Assembly (NCBI RefSeq): GCF_021916785.1
Contig: NZ_JAKCFC010000001.1
Coordinates: forward strand, 248,001-312,000
Length of the DNA stretch: 64,000 nucleotides
Direction: 5' to 3'
Origin: Mycolicibacterium lacusdiani
GTDB lineage: Bacteria > Actinomycetota > Actinomycetes > Mycobacteriales > Mycobacteriaceae
Shown: piece by piece, positions 44,239 to 53,457 of the stretch
Layout of the letters: each line of letters starts with the position of its first letter
Numbering within the stretch: the stretch's first letter is position 1
The notes under the pieces: generated by a model
The model's input: the letters and a program-made list of their open reading frames with translations, nothing else
Told to the model about the DNA's origin: nothing
Databases searched by the model: none
Made by a program: the position numbers and the translations under genes

Positions 44239-44721
44239 GTGTTCGGCGTGTTCGCCCTCCTGGTGCTGTCGCGTCCCGGCCCGGACCCCGCCGCGGGCGT
44301 GCCGCGGATGACCGAGGCCGCGGCCGCCGAGTCGGTGACCGCGGCCGCGCGGGACGCCGTCGTCGCAGCCCGGTTGGAACGCCCGGCGGGTGGGCGGACG
44401 AGCATGTCGTGCGGGTCGGCGACCGGACCGCCGTACCGCCCGGTGGTGCACATGACGTTCGCGCTGCCCGAGGGCAACACCGTGGGCTACCTGAATCGCG
44501 TGGCAGCCGACCTGGTCGCCGACGGATGGGCCGACTCGGGAGTCGTGGCGGAGTACTTCGGCAAGAAGCTCACCAGGGGTGGTGTCATCGCCGTCTTCTA
44601 CCGCAATCCCGAACGCCTCGACGTCGCCACGATGCGGCTGTCGGGCGAGTGCGCCGTCGACGCCGTCACCAACGAAGGCGTGTGGACCGAGATCGGCGAC
44701 CGGCTGCGCGCCGGCTCGTGA
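44239..44721 (+). CDS. Hypothetical membrane-anchored protein, start unresolved
   Basis: The frame gives 160 aa from GTG 44239, but the reading frame upstream continues the membrane segment without a start codon: AVALLAATLTLTAVFGVFAL is encoded across 44200-44257, and no ATG, GTG or TTG occurs between the TGA at 44152 and 44239. The mature part has one Cys pair (MSCGS and GECAV) and soluble-looking strands. It is 84 bp after the methyltransferase gene. A CTG or other rare start, or a frameshift, would restore a normal signal anchor. Unknown function. Confidence 0.55.
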   Translation: MFGVFALLVLSRPGPDPAAGVPRMTEAAAAESVTAAARDAVVAARLERPAGGRTSMSCGSATGPPYRPVVHMTFALPEGNTVGYLNRVAADLVADGWADSGVVAEYFGKKLTRGGVIAVFYRNPERLDVATMRLSGECAVDAVTNEGVWTEIGDRLRAGS

Positions 44722-44731
44722 CCAGCTGGGG

Positions 44732-45778
44732 CTAGGACCTGGGCCGCCCGGGTGGGCCGACCTCGCCGCCCGCGGCGTCACGGCGCCGGGCGGCCATGCC
44801 TGCCAGTGCCTCGAACACGACGCGGTGCGCCGCGTTGACGGTCAGCTCGGCGTGATCGTAGGCGGGTGCCACCTCCACGACGTCGACACCGGCGACGTCG
44901 TGTTCGTAGCAGAGCTGGCGCACCATCCGCAGCAGGTCCACGCTCGTGATGCCGCCGGGCTCGGGGGTGCCGGTCCCTGGCGCGTGGGCGGGATCGAGGA
45001 CATCGATGTCGACGGACAGGTACAGCTTGTCCGCCTTCGCGAGCGCCTCCCCGACGGCGTCGACCATGACCGGCTTGAAGCCGCGCTCCCAGATCTCCTG
45101 CATGGTGTGCCAGACCATGCCCTGTTCCTGCATCCACTCGAACGTGTCCTGCGGCGGCCAGTACCCGCGCAAGCCGACCTGGACGAAGTGGGTGCCGGGG
45201 ACGGCACCCGACTCGATGAGCCTGCGCATCGGCGTGCCGTGGCTGGCGAGATTGCCGTCGATGATGTCGGCGGTGTCGGCGTGTGCGTCGAAGTGCACGA
45301 TGCCGACGTTTCCGTAGCCGTGCACGTCGGCGACGGCCGTCGCCGATGGCCACGTGATGGAGTGGTCACCGCCGAGCACGACCGGGACGATTCCGCGCGA
45401 CGCGACGGCGTGCACGCGTTCGCGAATGTTGGCGTGCGACACCTCGGTTTGCCCGTGCGGACAGTAGGCGTCGCCGTAGTCGACGACCTCGAGCCAGTCG
45501 AAGATCTCGAGCCCGAGGTCCATGTGATAGGTGCCCGGCTCGTACGCCGTGGCCCGGATCGCCCTTGGGCCGAACCGCGCTCCCGGCCGGTTGGTGGTGG
45601 CGACGTCGAACGGCGCCCCGACGATCGCGACGTCGGGTTGCCACGAGTCGAGCTGCTCGGTCTCGGTGAGGAACGGGCGGTGCCCGAACGTCGCCAGCCC
45701 CGAGTACGGCAGGTCCAATTGCTCGGCCATGCCGGGCGGCAGATCGCGCTGCGGGCCGTGCTCGTGCTGGTGGCTCAT
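44732..45778 (-). CDS. speB: Agmatinase / ureohydrolase family
   Basis: The product is 348 aa with the two-Mn ureohydrolase motifs in order: VVLGGDHSITW, VHFDAHAD and LSVDIDVLDPAHAPG. It would hydrolyse agmatine or a guanidino acid to urea and an amine. The Cys/His-rich DYGDAYCPHGQTE loop near the metal site is typical of agmatinase and guanidinobutyrase relatives, so the gene symbol is provisional. The start overlaps the thioesterase stop by 4 bp (ATGA), so the two are co-translated. Confidence 0.9.
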   Translation of the reverse strand: MSHQHEHGPQRDLPPGMAEQLDLPYSGLATFGHRPFLTETEQLDSWQPDVAIVGAPFDVATTNRPGARFGPRAIRATAYEPGTYHMDLGLEIFDWLEVVDYGDAYCPHGQTEVSHANIRERVHAVASRGIVPVVLGGDHSITWPSATAVADVHGYGNVGIVHFDAHADTADIIDGNLASHGTPMRRLIESGAVPGTHFVQVGLRGYWPPQDTFEWMQEQGMVWHTMQEIWERGFKPVMVDAVGEALAKADKLYLSVDIDVLDPAHAPGTGTPEPGGITSVDLLRMVRQLCYEHDVAGVDVVEVAPAYDHAELTVNAAHRVVFEALAGMAARRRDAAGGEVGPPGRPRS

Positions 45779-46242
45779 GACGTGACCGTACCCCTTGTCG
45801 GCAAGCTATGCGCCGCAACGGATGTCAGCGCCGAGCGCAACTCCGCCGGGATCTCTCGCTTGGTCCAGTCCGTGGTCGACACGACGACGTAGACGGTGCG
45901 CCCGGTGACCGCGACGCACTCGGCGTCGTCGGTGGCGGCCCGCCGCCACGCCTCGAAGCCGAGCGTGAGGCTCGTCGTGCCGGTCGCCACGCTGGTCACC
46001 AGCACGCGTACTGCGTCCCGCCACCGCACCGGTGCCGAATAGTCGAGTTCGGTGTGCACGACCTGGAGGTCGCAGCCTGCCGCGTTCAGCTCGGCGAACG
46101 AGATGCCGAGGTGGTCGAAGAACGCCGTGGCGGCTTCGTCGAACCAGGTGAGGTAGTGCCCGTTGAACACCACGCCCTGCTGGTCGATCTCGGCGTAGCG
46201 CGGCACCACCGGGAACGCGAAGGGCTGACTCACGTCCGTCAC
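45775..46242 (-). CDS. 4HBT-type acyl-CoA thioesterase
   Basis: The product is about 155 aa from GTG 46242 or 46233. The hotdog motif is YAEIDQQGVVFNGHYLTWFDEA, with the catalytic Asp and the NGHY segment of the 4-hydroxybenzoyl-CoA thioesterase family. It hydrolyses an acyl-CoA. The stop overlaps the agmatinase start by 4 bp, an arrangement that may be chance co-transcription. The thioesterase is divergent from the threonine dehydratase gene, 85 bp away. Confidence 0.86.
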   Translation of the reverse strand: MTDVSQPFAFPVVPRYAEIDQQGVVFNGHYLTWFDEAATAFFDHLGISFAELNAAGCDLQVVHTELDYSAPVRWRDAVRVLVTSVATGTTSLTLGFEAWRRAATDDAECVAVTGRTVYVVVSTTDWTKREIPAELRSALTSVAAHSLPTRGTVTS

Positions 46243-46327
46243 TGTGCCCGGTGCCGGCACCCCGGGCAATGGTGTGCCGTCACTAGGCTCGAGGGTCGGC
46301 AGTGGCGGATTCAGCGCGGAGGACGAG

Positions 46328-47278
46328 ATGCAGCAGGTCACCATCGACGACGTCCGTGCGGCGGCCGACCGGATCAGGGGGTCGGTGTTGCGCACGCCGC
46401 TGATCCCGGCACCGTGGGCCGACGGCGAACGCGACCAGCGCCTGTGGATCAAACCCGAGAGCCTGCAATCCATCGGTGCGTTCAAGGTGCGCGGCGCCTT
46501 CAACGCCATCGCCTCGCTCGACGACGCGACGAGGGCCAGGGGCGTCGTCGCCTACTCGAGCGGCAACCACGCGCAGGCGGTCGCCTACGCGGCATCGCGC
46601 TACGGCATCACGGCGCACATCGTGATGCCGATCGAGACGCCCGAGATCAAGGTGGCGGCGACCCGGACGTGGGGCGCCGAGGTGGTGCTCTGCGCCGCGG
46701 GGCAGCGCGAGGCCGTCGCCGCCCAGGTCGTCGCCGACACCGACGGCGTTCTCATTCCGCCGTTCGATCACCCCGACGTCATCGCCGGACAGGGCACGAT
46801 CGGCCTCGAGATCGTCGAGGACATGCCCGACGTCGACACGGTGATGGTGCCCGTCAGCGGGGGAGGGCTGGCCTCGGGAATCGGCACCGCGCTCAAGGCG
46901 CTGCGACCGGAGGTCCGGGTGATCGGGGTCGAGCCGGAACTCGCCGCGGACACCGCTGAGGGACTGCGTGTCGGCCACCCGGTCGACTGGCCCATCGAGG
47001 ATCGCAACCGGACGATCGCCGACGGTCTGCGGTCGCAGCCGTCGGAGCTGACGTTCGCGCACCTGCGGCGGGTGCTCGACGACCTGATCACCGTCTCGGA
47101 GAACGACATTCGGTCCGCCGTGCGCGAATTGGCCTTGCGCGCCCACCTGATCGCCGAGCCGAGTGGCGCGGTGGCGCTGGCGGCCTACCGCGCCGCGGCT
47201 CGACCGGGCAAGACCGTCGTCATCCTGTCCGGCGGGAACGTCGAGCCAGCGCTGCTGTCGGAGATCCTGGCGGGCTGA
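46328..47278 (+). CDS. Threonine/serine dehydratase, PLP-dependent
   Basis: The product is 316 aa, with ATG 46328 after GGAGGACGAG. The PLP Lys is in SIGAFKVRGAFNA, phosphate-binding loop in PVSGGGLASG and the late LSGGNVEP fits the family. It has no C-terminal ACT or regulatory domain, so it resembles catabolic threonine dehydratase (TdcB type) or serine racemase rather than IlvA. It would deaminate threonine to 2-oxobutanoate. It is divergent from the thioesterase and agmatinase operon. Confidence 0.9.
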   Translation: MQQVTIDDVRAAADRIRGSVLRTPLIPAPWADGERDQRLWIKPESLQSIGAFKVRGAFNAIASLDDATRARGVVAYSSGNHAQAVAYAASRYGITAHIVMPIETPEIKVAATRTWGAEVVLCAAGQREAVAAQVVADTDGVLIPPFDHPDVIAGQGTIGLEIVEDMPDVDTVMVPVSGGGLASGIGTALKALRPEVRVIGVEPELAADTAEGLRVGHPVDWPIEDRNRTIADGLRSQPSELTFAHLRRVLDDLITVSENDIRSAVRELALRAHLIAEPSGAVALAAYRAAARPGKTVVILSGGNVEPALLSEILAG

Positions 47279-47282
47279 CCGA

Positions 47283-47489
47283 CTACCAGGGGACCACCAG
47301 CGGCGACGACACCTCGCAGTGCCGGGCCATGGCGTGTTCCCACGCGTCCTGTTCGGCGGCGGCCCTGAGGAAGCGGCGACCGCCGAACCATCCGCACGAG
47401 CAGACCGCAACCGAGTGACCAAGGCCCAGTGCGTGGACGAGGACCGTGCCGTGCTCGACGCCGTCGATGGCGTCGCGCGGGGACGTCAT
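47283..47489 (-). CDS. Small conserved protein with CSCGW motif
   Basis: The product is 68 aa from ATG 47489 (ATG 47495 would add two). Its core VAVCSCGWFGGRRFLRAAAE, followed by AWEHAMARH, has a Cys-x-Cys-Gly-Trp and a later His, as seen in small mycobacterial proteins that may bind a metal. No function is known. It converges on the dehydratase gene with a 4-bp gap and lies about 437 bp from the next coding sequence start in its own direction upstream, being separate from the symporter gene. Confidence 0.6.
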   Translation of the reverse strand: MTSPRDAIDGVEHGTVLVHALGLGHSVAVCSCGWFGGRRFLRAAAEQDAWEHAMARHCEVSSPLVVPW

Positions 47490-47587
47490 GACCATCTGCC
47501 GCCTCCTCCAGCCGGGGTGTGTCCGTGGTCACATCATCGCGGACCCGGACGGCGATTCCCGTGAAGCTCCGGTCACGGTTCGGTCTC

Positions 47588-49051
47588 CTAGTGCACGCCC
47601 TCCATCAGCCGGCTGATCCAGCCGGACAGCGCCCAGACCACGACACCGGCGACGATGGCGACGACGCCCAGGATGCCGAAGTAGGCGAATTCCTTGGCCG
47701 GGTCGTAATACCCCGACAGCACGCCCGACATCGAGGTCCCCAGACCCACCGAGAAGAAGTAGAGGGCCATCATCTGAGCCCGGAACGCCGTGGGCGCCAA
47801 CTGCGTGGTCACCGCCAGTCCGATCGGCGAGATCATCAGCTCCGACACCGCGAACGCCGCGAGGATGCCCGCCACCACCAGCGCCGGCACCGTACGTCCC
47901 GTCGTACCCGCCATCGGCAGGAACAGCAGGAAGGCCGCACCCATCCCCATGACGCCGTAGGCGAACTTGCGCGGCGTCGTCGGGGCGCGGTTGCCCAGCC
48001 GCGTCCACAGCACCGCGAACAGCGGCGAGAGCAGGATGATCCACACGGGTTCGATCGAGCCGATCCAGCTCGACGGCGCGGTCCAGCCGAAGATGGTCCA
48101 GTCCATGCGTTCGTCGGAGTACACCGCGAGCACCGTGAAGATCTGCTGGAACAGCGACCAAAACACCGCGTTGGCGACGAACAACGGGATGAAGGCACGC
48201 ACCCGCGTCTTCTCGACCCGTTCGACGTGGCTGCTGCGGAGCATCACCGCGAAGTAGGCGATCGAGGCGACGACGATCACGCCCGTGGTCACCTGCGACA
48301 GGTTCGCCAGCGTGATCAGGCCGGTGAACAGGGTTGCGACGACCAGCAGCAGCGCGACCACCCCGACCGCGGCGTACTTCGCGAACGCCTCGCGGGGCAA
48401 CGGGTTCGGGACCTCCCGACCGTGCTCGCCCAGGTTGCGACGGAATGCCACGTACTGCGCGAGTCCCAGCGCCATGCCGACGGCGGCGGCCCCGAAACCG
48501 ACGTGGAAGCCGACACGGGTCTGCAGCAGGCCGGTGATGAGCGGCCCGATGAACGCACCGAGGTTGATGCCGAGGTAGAAGAGGGTGAAGCCGCCGTCGG
48601 CCCGGGCGTCGCCCTTGTCGTAGAGGGTGCCGAGCAGCGACGATGCGTTGGCCTTGAGCGCGCCGGAACCGAGTGCCACCAGGACCAGCCCGGCCCCGAC
48701 GCCGGCCAGGCCCGGCAGGATCGCGAGTGCGATGTGGCCGAGCATCACCACGACGCCGCCGTAGAACACGGTGCGCTCCATGCCGAGCACCCGGTCGGCG
48801 ACCCAGCCGCCGAGCACCGTCGACAGATAGACCAGACCACCGTAGGCGCCGACGATGCCCGTCGCGGTCGCCTGCGGGAGGCCGAGCCCGCCGTCGGTCG
48901 CCGAGTAGTACAGGTAGTAGCCGAGGATCGTGAGCATCCCGTAGTACGAGAACCGCTCCCACAGCTCGACCCCGAAGAGGTTCGTCAGACCGAGCGGATG
49001 GCCGAACACGGTTCGGTCGTGCGTTGCCTCCCCGGCATGTCCAGAAGTCAT
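47588..49051 (-). CDS. Peptide:H+ symporter (POT/PTR2 family)
   Basis: The product is 487 aa from ATG 49051. The proton-coupling ExxER-type motif is VELWERFSYYGM near residue 28-39 and the PTR2 signature is FTLFYLGINLGAFIGP. About 14 hydrophobic segments span the length, as in DtpT. It imports di- and tripeptides with protons. The upstream frame to 49258 is rejected because it adds a non-conserved basic tail. It is divergent from the Pro-rich protein gene, 227 bp apart. Confidence 0.92.
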   Translation of the reverse strand: MTSGHAGEATHDRTVFGHPLGLTNLFGVELWERFSYYGMLTILGYYLYYSATDGGLGLPQATATGIVGAYGGLVYLSTVLGGWVADRVLGMERTVFYGGVVVMLGHIALAILPGLAGVGAGLVLVALGSGALKANASSLLGTLYDKGDARADGGFTLFYLGINLGAFIGPLITGLLQTRVGFHVGFGAAAVGMALGLAQYVAFRRNLGEHGREVPNPLPREAFAKYAAVGVVALLLVVATLFTGLITLANLSQVTTGVIVVASIAYFAVMLRSSHVERVEKTRVRAFIPLFVANAVFWSLFQQIFTVLAVYSDERMDWTIFGWTAPSSWIGSIEPVWIILLSPLFAVLWTRLGNRAPTTPRKFAYGVMGMGAAFLLFLPMAGTTGRTVPALVVAGILAAFAVSELMISPIGLAVTTQLAPTAFRAQMMALYFFSVGLGTSMSGVLSGYYDPAKEFAYFGILGVVAIVAGVVVWALSGWISRLMEGVH

Positions 49052-49278
49052 GGGGAAACACCCTGCCACGCCGGCGGCGACGTCACCGAGGAAGTGGCCT
49101 CCGGACACGGGACCGCCAATGCCCGGCGCGCTGCGCACCCGCCGGTTCGGTAGTGTCGCGCTGAAGGTGTGCCACACGTCGGCGCCGCGCTCGTCGCGCC
49201 TCGGTACGGACCGGGCCCTGTCCCGGCGCCAATGATCCGTTCGACGTGGCCACCGCATGGTTCGAAATAGGGGTGCAT

Positions 49279-50592
49279 GTGGACGCGGTACTCGGGTTGT
49301 CGATGACTCCCACGTCCGTCGGACTGGTCCTCGTCGAGGGACAGGACGCCGACGGCGCGACGGTGGACGGCAATGCCTTCGAGGTGCACGCCGGGGCGGT
49401 CGAGACCTCCGAGCAGGCCGCCGCCGCCGTGCGGCGCACGGAGGCCCTCGCCGCGACGCGCGGACTGCGGCTGACGTCGATCGGCGTGACGTGGAGCGAG
49501 GACGCCGACGCCGAGGCGTCGATGCTGATGAAATCGCTGTCGGAATCAGGCTTCGACAACGTGATGCCGATCCGGATGCCCGAGGCCACCGAAGCGCTGG
49601 CCCGCGGCATGGCCGCCGTGGTCGGCTTCGAGACCACCGCCGTGTGCGTCATCGAACCCGAGACGGTGATCAGCCTCGTCGTGCACGCGAGCAGCGGCGC
49701 CGTGCAGACCGCGTTCAACCACTCCATCTACTCCGACGACGACCTGATCGGCTGGCTGAGCACAATCTTCACCAAGGCCGACTGGCAGCCCGAGGCGCTG
49801 GTGGTGGTGGGCTCGGCAGGAGGATTCTCCTCGATCGTGCCCGAACTCGAGGACGCGCTGTCGGTTCCGGTGTTCACCCCCGAAGAGGCCCAATTGGCAC
49901 TGGCCAGGGGAGCGGCGCTCGCCTCGGCGCAGAGCATCGACGGCCCGCTCGACCCCGGCGGCGAGTTCGCCGCCTACGCGCTGACCACCGGTGACCACGC
50001 CCGACAGACCCGGCGCGGCCGGGTGCCGGTGGGCGCGGCAGGAATGCTCGTCGCCGGTGTGCTGACGTTCGTCGTGTCGGTCTCGGTGGCGGTCAGCCTC
50101 GAACTGTCGCCGCGCAGGGATGCGCCTGCCAGCCCGGCCGCCGCCGCCGCAGACGCGCCGCAGGCACCGGCCGCGGCCAGGGCCAACCCGTCGATGCTCG
50201 CCCCGCCGGTCGCCATTCCTCCGGCTCCTGCCGCACCGCCCGTCATCGCGGAGGCCCCACCCGCACCCGAGGCGCCGCCGATCGAGGTCGCGCCCGCAGC
50301 GGCGCCCGACGCCGCCTTCGTTCCGGAGGCGCCCGTCGTCGCCGAGCCCCCGCCGCTGGCGCCGGTCTACCAGGAGCCTCCGGTGGTGGCCCCAGTCATC
50401 GCACCGCCGCCCGCGGTCGTTACGCCGCCGGCCACGGGAACGGGTCCGCTGGTCCCCAACTACACGGCTCCCACCAAGAAGCCGGGCATCTTGGGCCGCA
50501 TCCGCGACAAGATCCCGTTCCTCGGGGACGACGATCAGTCGCAGGTGGCCCCGGCCGTGCCCGCGACGCCCCCGTACGTTCCGGGTCAGTAG
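49279..50592 (+). CDS. Mycobacterial Pro/Ala-rich membrane protein (Rv0312-like)
   Basis: The product is about 437 aa from GTG 49279, beginning VDAVLGLSMTPTSVGLVLVE, typical of a mycobacteria-specific family. Residues 1-235 look like a pseudo-ATPase or actin-like domain, with CVIEPETVISLVV and ALVVVGSAGG segments. One membrane helix (GAAGMLVAGVLTFVVSVSVAV, about 256-276) is followed by a 150-residue Pro/Ala/Val-rich tail. Similar proteins are known as proline-rich conserved hypotheticals in M. tuberculosis. The tail probably faces the periplasm and the head the cytoplasm. Function unknown. Confidence 0.78.
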   Translation: MDAVLGLSMTPTSVGLVLVEGQDADGATVDGNAFEVHAGAVETSEQAAAAVRRTEALAATRGLRLTSIGVTWSEDADAEASMLMKSLSESGFDNVMPIRMPEATEALARGMAAVVGFETTAVCVIEPETVISLVVHASSGAVQTAFNHSIYSDDDLIGWLSTIFTKADWQPEALVVVGSAGGFSSIVPELEDALSVPVFTPEEAQLALARGAALASAQSIDGPLDPGGEFAAYALTTGDHARQTRRGRVPVGAAGMLVAGVLTFVVSVSVAVSLELSPRRDAPASPAAAAADAPQAPAAARANPSMLAPPVAIPPAPAAPPVIAEAPPAPEAPPIEVAPAAAPDAAFVPEAPVVAEPPPLAPVYQEPPVVAPVIAPPPAVVTPPATGTGPLVPNYTAPTKKPGILGRIRDKIPFLGDDDQSQVAPAVPATPPYVPGQ

Positions 50593-50605
50593 TCGGGTCG
50601 ACGGT

Positions 50606-51211
50606 TTGGCAACACCCGATGGGGCCCGAGACTGCCTCCGCATCGCGCTCCGGCTGGCGATCGTAGGCGCGGTCATCGCTGCCGTCGTTCTCGTCGAACT
50701 CACGTCGCGCTCCGGCGTGGCATGGCGGCTGATCACGTTCACCTACCAGGTGAACGTGATCGCCGCCGCCTTCTACGCCTGGACGCTCGTCTCGCCGGAA
50801 GCCAATCGGCGCAACGGCATCCGAGGGGCTGTCGTGGTCTACGTCGTCGTCGCGGGCCTGGTGTGGAACCTGTTCCTCACCGGGCGCAGCATGGGATACA
50901 CGCCGGCGAACCTGCTGCTGCACGTCGTGGTTCCGGCACTGGCGCTCGTCGACTGGTTCGCGATCGGGCGCAACGACCGAGTGGTCCGGTGGTGGCAGCC
51001 GATCGCATGGCTGGCCTACCCGGCCGCCTACGGCGCGTTGGCGTTCTTGGTGCTGAACTCCGCGGGCCGGCGCGCGCCGTACTACTTCCTGGATCCCACG
51101 AGCGTCGGCGTGCCGACGGTTCTGGCGAACTGCGCCCTCCTGTTGAGCTGCTTCCTAGGCATCGGTTATCTGCTGGCGGCGTCCTCGCGGACACGCGCGG
51201 CTAACGCTTAG
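50606..51211 (+). CDS. Pr6Pr-like integral membrane protein
   Basis: The product is about 201 aa from TTG 50606, the first start in a good place (LATPDGARDCLRIALRLAIV). Six hydrophobic segments are visible, including FTYQVNVIAAAFYAWTLV, VVVYVVVAGLVWNLFLTG and LLHVVVPALALVDWFAIG. The TYQVN and HxxxP segments are those of the Pr6Pr family of six-helix membrane proteins with unknown function. It begins 14 bp after the stop of the Pro-rich gene and may be co-transcribed. A more upstream start is not excluded. Confidence 0.78.
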   Translation: MATPDGARDCLRIALRLAIVGAVIAAVVLVELTSRSGVAWRLITFTYQVNVIAAAFYAWTLVSPEANRRNGIRGAVVVYVVVAGLVWNLFLTGRSMGYTPANLLLHVVVPALALVDWFAIGRNDRVVRWWQPIAWLAYPAAYGALAFLVLNSAGRRAPYYFLDPTSVGVPTVLANCALLLSCFLGIGYLLAASSRTRAANA

Positions 51212-51264
51212 CGCTTCAGAACCGATCTAGCATGGAGAAGGCCATCGACCTCGGAGGATTGACC

Positions 51265-52029
51265 TTGCGTAACGCCGTGCAACGTGTGCTGGCAGCATCT
51301 GCTGCCGGCCTGTCCCTGGTGCTGTTGGCCGGAACCGCATCGGCGGGGGTGAGCAGTGCAGGCATGGCGGTGCCCTCAGCCGTCCCGGTGGCTGCCGTCT
51401 CGCCCTCGGCAGGCGAGGTCGTCGGCGTCGGTCATCCCGTGACGGTGACGTTCGGCGCCCCGGTGGCGAACCGGCTCGCCGCGCAACGGAGCATCGAGTT
51501 CACGTCGTCGCCCGTGCCGGCCGGTGAGTTCGTCTGGCTTTCCGACCAGGTCGTGCAGTTCAAGCCGACCGGGTTCTGGCCCGCACACAGCACGATCTCG
51601 CTGTCGGTCGGCGGCGCGAAGACCAACTTTCAGACCGGTGCGTCGGTGGTCGGCGTCGCCGACGTGAACGCTTACACGTTCACGGTCAGCATCGACGGCG
51701 TGGTCGCACGGGAGATGCCCGCGTCGATGGGCAAGCCGAAGTTCGCCACGCCGATCGGGTCGTTCACCGTGCTCGAGAAGCAGGACGTCGTGGTGATGGA
51801 CTCGCGCACCATCGGCATCCCGCTCGGCGATCCCGAGGGCTACAAGCTCACGGTCTACGACGCGGTGCGCATCACCTGGGGTGGCGTCTACGTGCACGGC
51901 GCGCCGTGGTCCACCGGCTCGCAGGGCTACGCGAACGTGAGCCACGGCTGCATCAACCTCAGCCCTGACAACGCCTCCTGGTACTTCGACAACGTCAGCA
52001 AGGGCGACCCGGTCATCGTCCAGTCGTAG
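51265..52029 (+). CDS. L,D-transpeptidase (YkuD), peptidoglycan cross-linking
   Basis: The product is about 254 aa from TTG 51265, which has GGAGG at the proper distance; ATG 51232 lacks a ribosome-binding site. A signal peptide (RNAVQRVLAASAAGLSLVLL to TASA) is followed by an Ig-like domain (about 45-125) and a YkuD catalytic domain with H-G-A-P-W, then SHGCINLS with catalytic Cys. It forms 3-3 cross-links in the cell wall outside the membrane. The length and single Ig domain recall the shorter LdtC (Rv1433)-type enzymes. Its 3' end overlaps the desaturase gene by 17 bp. Confidence 0.9.
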   Translation: MRNAVQRVLAASAAGLSLVLLAGTASAGVSSAGMAVPSAVPVAAVSPSAGEVVGVGHPVTVTFGAPVANRLAAQRSIEFTSSPVPAGEFVWLSDQVVQFKPTGFWPAHSTISLSVGGAKTNFQTGASVVGVADVNAYTFTVSIDGVVAREMPASMGKPKFATPIGSFTVLEKQDVVVMDSRTIGIPLGDPEGYKLTVYDAVRITWGGVYVHGAPWSTGSQGYANVSHGCINLSPDNASWYFDNVSKGDPVIVQS

Positions 52030-52690
52030 AACCGTGCAGGTTCTTCGCCGTCGGTGAAGCGGGCACCGTCGCCGGGTCCGGGTAGGTTCCCAGCACCCTG
52101 TCGGCCGTGCCGGTCGTCGTGACCGTGAACCAGTAGTGCTCGTTCTTGTAGTGGTGGTGGCGGTGGTTGCGCCACACCGCGCGGTAGAGCGCGGACTTCG
52201 GCTTGTAGTCGCTGTGGATCAGGTAGTGGCACCACTCGTAGGCGAGTCCGAGGATCGCAAGGAACACCAGGAACGTCAGTCCGAGACCGACTCTCGGGAA
52301 GGCGAGCACCGCGATTGCGGTCGCGAGCGGCAGCACCCACAGCAGCGCGCGCCACGGAATGAAGATCAGCGGGACGTTGCGCGGGTCGACGTGATGCTCT
52401 CGGTGCTTGCGGGCCAGCAGCGAGTCGACCGTCATGCCGCCGACGCGTCTGGGGCGCCAGTGCAGCACGAACACATGCACCAGCCACTCGAAGAACGGGA
52501 ACACCGCGAGCATGGCGAGCGGCACCACTGCGTCGCTCACCCGCCAGTCGCCGACCACGCCACGCGCAGCCAGGGCGCCCGTCAGCACCGCCCCGATCAT
52601 CCACGGCGATGGGTGCCTGCCGAATTCTGCGACGGCGTCGGACAGGGTGAACGCGCGGCGGTCGGTGCGCGGATTCCGGGCGGTGGTCAT
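52013..52690 (-). CDS. Fatty acid hydroxylase / sterol desaturase-family membrane protein
   Basis: The product is 225 aa with four hydrophobic stretches and the histidine box set of diiron membrane hydroxylases: [21 protein letters not shown] and HRHHH followed by KNEHYW. It would hydroxylate or desaturate a lipid, carotenoid or sterol with oxygen. It overlaps the upstream GntR-family gene by 4 bp (start ATG at 52690), so the two are one operon, and the regulator probably controls it. Its end overlaps the transpeptidase gene, convergent. Confidence 0.88.
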   Translation of the reverse strand: MTTARNPRTDRRAFTLSDAVAEFGRHPSPWMIGAVLTGALAARGVVGDWRVSDAVVPLAMLAVFPFFEWLVHVFVLHWRPRRVGGMTVDSLLARKHREHHVDPRNVPLIFIPWRALLWVLPLATAIAVLAFPRVGLGLTFLVFLAILGLAYEWCHYLIHSDYKPKSALYRAVWRNHRHHHYKNEHYWFTVTTTGTADRVLGTYPDPATVPASPTAKNLHGSTTGR

Positions 52691-53409
52691 CGGCTCTCCT
52701 CCAGTTCGGCGATTACGTTCAGCAGGGCCGTGGTGGCGGGTTCGAGCAGCGCTCGGGCGGCGTGCTCGGCGGCGGCCGGGTTGCCCGCGCGGATGGCGTC
52801 GGCCACGGCGCGATAGCCGTCGGCGCGGCCGACCTCGTCGGCCATCATGGTGGCCAGCGCTGGCAGGGCAGGCTCGTAGGTGGCCCGAAGCGTGTTGTAC
52901 ATCAACCGGAATGCGATCGAGTCGGCGCCGTCGACCACGTGATCCCAGAAGGTCAGCGCGACGCGCTGAAGTTCGACCGGGTCGGTTTCGGCCTCCAGTG
53001 CGGCGACCGTCTCGTCGAGGAGCTCCGCGAGATCCGGGGCGCGGCGCCGCGCCGCGAGTTCGGCGATCTTCGGTCCGTTGTGCAGCCGGGTCTCGAGGAT
53101 GCTGCGGACGACGGTGAGGTCCAGTTCGCCCGCCCGCAGCAGCAGGCGGGGGAGCAGGTCGAGTCCGGCGTGCTTGCGGAAGTCGCGGATGGTTGTGGCA
53201 TCGCCCTGGCGCACGTCGACTAGGCCGGCTTCGGTCAGTCGCTTGAGTGCCTCGCGGATCGCAGGCCGAGACACCCCCAGCACCTCAGCGAGTCGGCGTT
53301 CGCTCGGCAGCGCGTCACCGGGGCGCATGTCACCGCTGAGCACCTCGGTGACGATTTGCTCGAAGACGTCCTCGGGGACTGATCGACGGTTGACGGGTTG
53401 CAGGGCCAT
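52687..53409 (-). CDS. FadR-subfamily GntR regulator
   Basis: The product is 240 aa. The N-terminal wHTH is [25 protein letters not shown], the GntR signature, and the C-terminal FCD domain is all-helical with the metal-ligand pattern Asp, His, His of the FadR group (for example FWDHVVDG and [10 protein letters not shown]). Such proteins bind organic or fatty acids. An exact FadR-type operator (TGGTCATACCA) lies upstream at 53446-53456. It is co-transcribed with the desaturase-like gene and is likely autoregulated. Confidence 0.9.
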   Translation of the reverse strand: MALQPVNRRSVPEDVFEQIVTEVLSGDMRPGDALPSERRLAEVLGVSRPAIREALKRLTEAGLVDVRQGDATTIRDFRKHAGLDLLPRLLLRAGELDLTVVRSILETRLHNGPKIAELAARRRAPDLAELLDETVAALEAETDPVELQRVALTFWDHVVDGADSIAFRLMYNTLRATYEPALPALATMMADEVGRADGYRAVADAIRAGNPAAAEHAARALLEPATTALLNVIAELEESR

Positions 53410-53431
53410 ACCCGGAATCTGCCACTGAATC

Positions 53432-53456
53432 GGTATGAGGTCAAGTGGTCATACCA
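53432..53456. promoter_or_regulatory. FadR/GntR-type operator
   Basis: TGGTCATACCA at 53446-53456 matches the FadR-family pattern TNGTNNNACNA exactly. A second arm GGTATG at 53432-53437 makes an overlapping inverted repeat with CATACC at 53450-53455. It is 23-47 bp before the regulator start, ideal for autoregulation. Confidence 0.7.
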
Positions 53457-53457
53457 G

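Noticed and set aside
47519..49153. Plus-strand open frame of 544 codons
   Set aside because: Antisense to the peptide symporter, with composition skewed to Arg, His, Gln and Glu.
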